Below, piece by piece: positions 59,380-64,000 of a stretch of 64,000 nt of DNA. A model generated the notes under the pieces. The model was not told the DNA's origin. It searched no databases and saw only the letters and a program-made list of their open reading frames with translations. Source of the stretch: Arthrobotrys musiformis (Eukaryota; Ascomycota; Orbiliomycetes; Orbiliales; Orbiliaceae); contig JAVHJL010000009.1 in the NCBI GenBank assembly GCA_036971715.1, positions 1,612,001 through 1,676,000 on the forward strand. The letters run 5' to 3'. The first letter of the stretch is position 1; the number at the start of each line of letters is the position of its first letter. Position numbers and translations under genes: made by a program.

Positions 59380-60100
59380 TATGAAGCGGCAGTGCTCGAT
59401 CCAGTTTTTGCATGCGTACTCAGTCCATTGTGGGTACTCGTTTTCCAATATTTTGCGTTCCGAAGTGTGCTTTGAGAGCTTAGCTTGAAGCTCCCCGAGG
59501 TCGATAGGGGTAGCGTAGGATTGGACGTTTTTGACCTCCCAAGGTTGCCAATTCTAGAATCCGTATCAAGTATTTTTGAACTAGAAGATCCAGGTTGTGC
59601 GCTATTGCGATCTAACATTGGGTAGTTCTTTCGCATGTGGAAAGATTTAGCGTCGAAAATGGGCATACTGTCATAAAGAACTTAACACTACCCCATACTG
59701 GTCTCGTACCCAGAACGCACAAAGAGTGACTGACCCCATACTAAGGAAGTGATTTTAGGGTTACTTTGAATCATCACATCAATAGTGCCAGTAAATTGGT
59801 AGAGAGCATTAAGAAGTGGCTGGATCCGGCTGCCATATTGCCTCGACCTTCGTTTGGAGCTAACTTTGTTGGAGTCACCGACAAAGTCTACAATATCATT
59901 TACGCTTGGGGTTGCAGGGAGGGTTTGTCCACCTTGAAGAGGTAGGCTTCTGATGAAGTTATTGAGAGCATCTTGGAACAAGTCCCTCCCACTTTTGCTG
60001 AACGTTGTCTTTTAGCTGAGGCCATGAGACAGTGGGGTCTGGATCTAGTTTGGGGATGACTACATATCTTGGATGGAGTATTCGCAGCCACTGTCGCCAT
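59380..60100 (-). pseudogene. Broken STAND/NLR-like gene (N-terminal helical domain split by a mini-insertion)
   Basis: Reading the minus strand, 59981-59743 encodes DLFQDALNNFI ... RIQPLLNALYQFTGTIDV ... NPKITSLVWG, which resembles the helical domain that precedes NACHT/ankyrin modules in fungal STAND proteins (DUF7708-like, from memory). A 33-bp element with a 10-bp duplication then breaks the frame; after it the expected continuation SVKFFMTV is read. Further in-frame pieces follow in other frames (IAIAHNLDLLVQKYL near 59600-59560; YACKNWIEH near 59420-59390). No nucleotide-binding P-loop is seen. A start near 60100 (MATVAANTPSK) is possible but the first junction could not be resolved. 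Weaker shadows of the gene may extend to 58650. Best read as a truncated, inactivated gene. Confidence 0.4.
59700..59732 (+). mobile_element. Mini-insertion copy 9 inside NLR-like gene (33 bp, perfect 10-bp duplication)
   Basis: GGTCTCGTACCCAGAAC then GCACAAAGAGTGACTG. Perfect flanks ACCCCATACT lie at 59690-59699 and 59733-59742. Total added length is 43 bp, which shifts the reading frame in the middle of the SLVWG|SVKFF motif of the gene on the minus strand. Confidence 0.92.
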
Positions 60101-61699
60101 TGGTTTTATAGATTCATTTTATACTTGATTATATTAAACCAGTGGTTTTTTGAGGCTATAGAAGCCTCCTGCCTAAATCTCACGACGGGGTAATACATAT
60201 ATTCTTTCTGACTGTACAAAGCGTTTTCTCGGAAGAGGTAGCAGTACCTCAGTATTTATCGTGACGCCTGGAAGCCATCTATTGAAAACACTCAGCCTTC
60301 GAATTCGCGAACATGCACCTGCGCCTCTGCTGCAGAGTTCGCTACAGCCGCGCCCACCCGGCGGAATGTTTGGACCTTCTATTGTATTTTCTATAAGTCC
60401 GTGGTCTACCACTATGCGCCTTGCAAGCGGCCGAACCCTCATGTATCCATAGAAAGTCATGCTGCTAATTAATAACAGTATCGACGTCCATATAGTCCCC
60501 AAAATACCAACGGCCGCCTCGCCTCCACTTTTCTTTGCGCCAACCTAATTCTTTCAGCTATGCTCGTACCCTCCCCCCCAAGCAAATCAACACTAATATC
60601 GCTTCTCCCATATTCATCAGAAAACACGCCGAATTTGGACGCGCGAGTAGTCCAAATGTGTCGCAAAACGAACTGGAACTCGATCCGCCTCCCTCTTATC
60701 CTGGAGTTGTCCCAGAAATCCCCGATATCCTTTGATAGCACGTGGGTGGGAGGATACCCCCCAATCGGGATACATAAATTTGTGGCGCAGGGCATGTCTT
60801 TTGAGTAAAGTGGTACGTGGCTACGGTGTCAAGTAGCACATGGATTTGGGGTTGTTGATAGCTATAGATGAGCGGGGAAGGAGGTGAGGATCCGATAACC
60901 TGCGTTGTTGGGTGTTGGCTCTGTGTTGTTCGAGATAGTGTCAGCCTGTGTAACGTTCCTAGATAGTTTATGCAACAATACAACAACATTCAATGCGGTT
61001 TATTCCAATACTCTTCGATAGCTAGGCTTGGGCTCGAGCTCGAGGCTACTCTTCGGTTCGATGTGTGCGGTCTTACGATGGTCGCTGATGGCAAGTTTTT
61101 TCTATGGCAATCGGATTAGAATTAATTTAGACATGGAGAGTGTAGGGTCTTTACTCAAATGTCTACAAAGATATTATATAAGTCATTATATTAATGTTTT
61201 AAGTTTTTGTGCAATAGATGCCTTCTGACATTTTAAAATTTGAGTAGTTTATTTGTCCTTGTAGGTGGAATTATAAGCTCATATATATTGATCATGCAAT
61301 TAGATCGGCTGCTGATTTTCGAGATGAATATTCAAATTAGGACCTTATTGATCGTGAGGCGCCTTTATTCGAAGGCTAGTGCATACATAATATATTAATA
61401 CTCCGTGCCTTCGAGCCGGTGTCAACATGTTTAGCTGGAATTTAGTATTTTCATTTCTGACGCTCGATAATATCGGATGTTATTACTACCTACCTTTTCT
61501 CGTAAACCAGGGCTGGCCGAAGGCCTAAGCGTATACGTGTGCAATAAGGTGAGTTATCTGCAAAAGATATTAATATTATTCATAGGGTCGTGGTCACGAC
61601 GAACATAAGTTATAAACCCAATAACGCCGCGCGTCGTCGGGCCACGGACAAAAATCAGAACTATGAGTGGATGTCAGGATACAAAAAGAGAATGAAACT
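60101..61699. other. Intergenic with decayed ORF fragments
   Basis: Minus-strand fragments at 60173-60989 look like pieces of a former gene but no domain is recognisable. A relative of the mini-element lies at 61495, and a GTCGTGGTCACGAC palindrome near 61585. Confidence 0.4.
61495..61521 (+). repeat. Relative of mini-insertion copy 11, duplication not found
   Basis: TTCTCGTAAACCAGGGCTGG then CCGAAGG matches copy 11 at most positions, including the CCAG..CTGG palindrome and right end GAA. Flanks share only CCTA. Confidence 0.45.
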
Positions 61700-63877
61700 T
61701 CAAGGCCTCCATCCGACCCCTCCCTTGATCCACTTCAGCCTCAACCTTCCACCGAACCTAATCCACCACCAAAACCCCTTCCAACTCCTTACTCTGCCCA
61801 AACCCCTCCTAGCCATCCCAACATCATTACTCCATAGAAAACTCTGCATGAGCCATTCCCTCAAAGCCCACGCCGTCCCCAGCCCGGGGACTACACTACT
61901 AAGAATAGCCCCAATCATCCAGAACTTCTTTGCATCGAAGAACTGCTTAATATACACGACTGTGTCAAAGATGATATACCCACCACGGTGGCCGAACAGA
62001 CTAGCCCTGCACCAGAAAAACTGGAAGGCGCCGGTGGTTTGCATGAATACCGTCGTGAACAATATCAAAGTTGAGATTATTTCCAGACCCCACAGAAAAA
62101 CATTCATCCTTCCTCGAAACTTTTTGGAACGGATGTAGACTTTGAACCAATGTCGAGGATCGGCTGTACTACTGGCTGTACTACTGGCTGGACTGACGGC
62201 CGTATTATCTTCCCGAACAGGACGGTAGATGATTGGATACAGCCCTAGCTCCACGAGGCCCGTGAAGGTACAGACGACGAGGAACATGGCGTAACTAAAA
62301 CTCCTGCACCCGAGACCTACAGTTGGGGTGTTGTAACTGATATACCAGGCCCCCAGAACCGACATCCCGAGCGTCAGCCATGCGGCAACCATATGAACGA
62401 ATTCCCACCTGCTGAAGTAATTAATCGAGAAGATCCCATTTTCATATCCTGGCCAGCGGTCACCGAGGCAACGATTAGCGACGTCAGCCCAATTCACAGT
62501 GCGTTGGATAGGCCCCGAGTGGCCCCCGGTCGCTCTTTGTGCGGTCTGGGTATGAGACCAGTAGTCCTCAAGCATTTTTAAAATCGGGTGTGCGACTCCA
62601 TAATGCCATCGCCTTCGGCCCTGGCCTACAAATTTCGTAAAGGTAACTTTCTCGCCGTGAATAATCTCCATCAGCTGGTTGAGGAGTTTAACGACATGTT
62701 CGCTATCTACCGTGTTTCGGTCGATAATAGCCGATGCAACGAGGACGGGGAGCCAGCCCATGAGAAGTCCTAGTGCGAGGTTATGAGCCGTAGCGTTATC
62801 GCCGACGTCGCCGAAGGCTTTGTACATTGATATCCCGAGGGCAAAGAAGTACCATGCCAACGACAATAAAACGGGAACTATGCCGCGTTTACGGAAACGT
62901 CGGATTTCAACGGAGATGTCGGTACGGCATTTAACCAACCCGGGTTTTCTGGCCGTATCGTCATTGAGAAATAGAGCTGACACGATTTTTGCGCGGAGAT
63001 CGGACTCAGAGACTCTTTGACCGGAGATTGTTAGATCGGAGGAAAGTTTGTATTGGTTCATAACGCAGAGAAGGGCGAATGAGTCGCGGACAGAGCAGAA
63101 TTTTTCATTCCGTAGGTCTAAGTCATCGGAAGCTCGGGTGGCTTGGTCCGATCCACCCTCTGGAGCGGGCTGTTGAGCTGCATGCGACACGTCATTGAGC
63201 CCAATACCGGCTTCTTCGTCGCCCGTACCTCTGGGCTCAAGTTGAGGAGTCTGGCGACGAGACGAACCTCTGGGTTGTGTGGTAATATCGCGAGGGTGCC
63301 TTCTAGGAATGCCCATGTCGGCAAGGGTAGCGGCCCGTCCTATAGCCCGGAGATTCCAGAAAATATATGTCAGGGTCGCGAATGGCGATCCAATCCATCT
63401 GAATATCATGAGGATAGTACGCCCCCTTCGATTTGACTCCCAAGGGAGGGATACGATAAGCCCGAAAAGCGGCAATATCCATGTAGTCAAGGTGTCCGAT
63501 ATCAAAGGCCACTCGTAAAATCCTGGGGTGGCTCCACAGGAGAATACAGCATCATGGTAGGACACGGCCAAGGGGTATGAAATTTCTGTCGGGCGGACTC
63601 TGCTGGCGCTCGATGCCTTGATTAGGGCCTGTGTGATATTCTGAGACTTAACTGGTAGGCTTGGGTCGAGTAGGTCCGGATTGAGCTCGAAGAAGAGGTC
63701 ATAGTTGAAGTTAGTGATGTGACCTCTCCACAACCACGGAGAGTCGGTGAAAGTCTCGTTTCTAAAGTACTCAGTGCAATCTTGATCTGTGAGGGCGAGG
63801 GAGTCTTGTTGGGCGAGGGCAATTGTCAGCAGAGAGATAGCTGCTAGTATTCTTAGCAGGAATATCATATTGGGCAC
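61700..63877 (-). CDS. Polytopic membrane protein with signal peptide
   Basis: Intronless, 725 residues. A signal peptide (1-22: MIFLLRILAAISLLTIALAQ) is followed by an extracellular/lumenal segment with three N-x-T/S sites and Cys pairs. Predicted membrane segments lie at about 128-146, 155-175, 333-351, 366-385, 494-512, 528-550, 594-614 and 653-671. A long cytosolic-like basic/disordered stretch lies at 188-255. I do not recognise the family; large fungal membrane proteins of this plan are common and mostly uncharacterised. Residues 440-453 (WSHTQTAQRATGGH) are encoded by an in-frame copy of the dispersed mini-element (62527-62559 plus duplication). Another copy lies 34 bp upstream of the start codon. 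Confidence 0.75.
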   Translation of the reverse strand: MPNMIFLLRILAAISLLTIALAQQDSLALTDQDCTEYFRNETFTDSPWLWRGHITNFNYDLFFELNPDLLDPSLPVKSQNITQALIKASSASRVRPTEISYPLAVSYHDAVFSCGATPGFYEWPLISDTLTTWILPLFGLIVSLPWESNRRGRTILMIFRWIGSPFATLTYIFWNLRAIGRAATLADMGIPRRHPRDITTQPRGSSRRQTPQLEPRGTGDEEAGIGLNDVSHAAQQPAPEGGSDQATRASDDLDLRNEKFCSVRDSFALLCVMNQYKLSSDLTISGQRVSESDLRAKIVSALFLNDDTARKPGLVKCRTDISVEIRRFRKRGIVPVLLSLAWYFFALGISMYKAFGDVGDNATAHNLALGLLMGWLPVLVASAIIDRNTVDSEHVVKLLNQLMEIIHGEKVTFTKFVGQGRRRWHYGVAHPILKMLEDYWSHTQTAQRATGGHSGPIQRTVNWADVANRCLGDRWPGYENGIFSINYFSRWEFVHMVAAWLTLGMSVLGAWYISYNTPTVGLGCRSFSYAMFLVVCTFTGLVELGLYPIIYRPVREDNTAVSPASSTASSTADPRHWFKVYIRSKKFRGRMNVFLWGLEIISTLILFTTVFMQTTGAFQFFWCRASLFGHRGGYIIFDTVVYIKQFFDAKKFWMIGAILSSVVPGLGTAWALREWLMQSFLWSNDVGMARRGLGRVRSWKGFWWWIRFGGRLRLKWIKGGVGWRP
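62527..62559 (-). mobile_element. Mini-insertion copy 10 within membrane-protein ORF (33 bp, decayed 9-bp duplication)
   Basis: Minus strand: GGTCTCATACCCAGACC then GCACAAAGAGCGACCG, the same 33-bp length as copy 9. Flanks AGTGGCCCC (62518-62526) and AGTAGTCCT (62560-62568) match 6/9 and differ by transitions only. Insert plus duplication is 42 bp, so the frame is kept. Confidence 0.7.
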
Positions 63878-63910
63878 ATTTGATGACGCGTTTCAAATCT
63901 GGGGTTGAAC

Positions 63911-63937
63911 TTGTCTCGTATGCCAGAGCTGGCTGAA
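63911..63937 (+). mobile_element. Mini-insertion copy 11 upstream of membrane-protein gene (27 bp, 9-bp duplication, 8/9)
   Basis: TTGTCTCGTATGCCAGAG then CTGGCTGAA. Flanks GGGTTGAAC (63902-63910) and GGGTTGAAT (63938-63946) differ by one transition. It lies 34 bp upstream of the start codon at 63877, so probably within the 5'UTR or core promoter. Confidence 0.8.
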
Positions 63938-64000
63938 GGGTTGAATAGGTTATGTCTAGTGAATGACAGACATTGAGATATTGATATTAATAATGGTAGG

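Noticed and set aside
59700..59742. The 33-bp element as a tiny spliceosomal intron (introner)
   Set aside because: No GT..AG excision restores the ancestral sequence exactly, and about 40 nt is too short for fungal introns seen here.

Overview
The window looks like nuclear DNA of a filamentous ascomycete (Pezizomycotina; class not resolved). Protein genes carry short introns of about 61-120 nt with GT..AG ends and CTAAC/CTGAC-type branch points, gene spacing is loose, homopolymer and microsatellite tracts are common, and the recognisable products are fungal: Spp2-type G-patch splicing factor, farnesyl/geranylgeranyltransferase alpha subunit, Ytm1, mevalonate kinase, Sdh6/SDHAF1, a SAM+HMG-box protein, and an intronless tRNA-Thr(AGU). 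I rebuilt exon structures by hand from splice signals and reading-frame phase.

Layout. 0.6-7.6 kb: three paralogous two-exon BTB/POZ genes on the + strand, with a single-exon gene of unknown function between the second and third. 8.4-9.5 kb: a four-exon histidine-phosphatase (phosphoglycerate-mutase-like) gene. 12.3-13.7 kb: Spp2-like factor. 19.5-21.8 kb: six-exon SAM+HMG-box regulator. 26.8-30.1 kb: a small coiled-coil gene with a 20-nt microexon, convergent with the prenyltransferase alpha gene. 31.3-32.7 kb: F-box protein. 33.7 kb: tRNA-Thr. 35.1-36.7 kb: PaaK-like adenylate-forming enzyme. 39.3 kb: Sdh6-like LYR protein. 45.3-48.4 kb: a very large disordered P/Q/M-rich protein behind more than 3 kb of pyrimidine-rich non-coding DNA. 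50.1-57.5 kb: Ytm1, mevalonate kinase (tail to tail with the next gene) and a TauD/TfdA dioxygenase. 58-64 kb: an AT-rich, decaying stretch with a broken STAND/NLR-like gene and an intact polytopic membrane protein gene.

The most unusual signal is a family of tiny dispersed insertions (13-40 bp) sharing the core GTCTCGTACCCAG. At least nine copies are flanked by direct duplications of 7-10 bp, mostly 9 bp: perfect 9-10 bp in five copies, near-perfect in two more, 7 bp in two. One copy splits the conserved core of the NLR-like domain and shifts its frame. Another sits in frame inside the membrane-protein ORF and appears to have added 14 residues. A third lies just upstream of that same gene. 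I do not recognise this as a described element class. Target duplications of this size fit Mutator-type transposition, so ultra-short MITEs or transposon-derived footprints are the leading guesses.

The genes are mostly unrelated housekeeping and regulatory genes. I see no biosynthetic cluster. The BTB cluster is the only clear local gene family.
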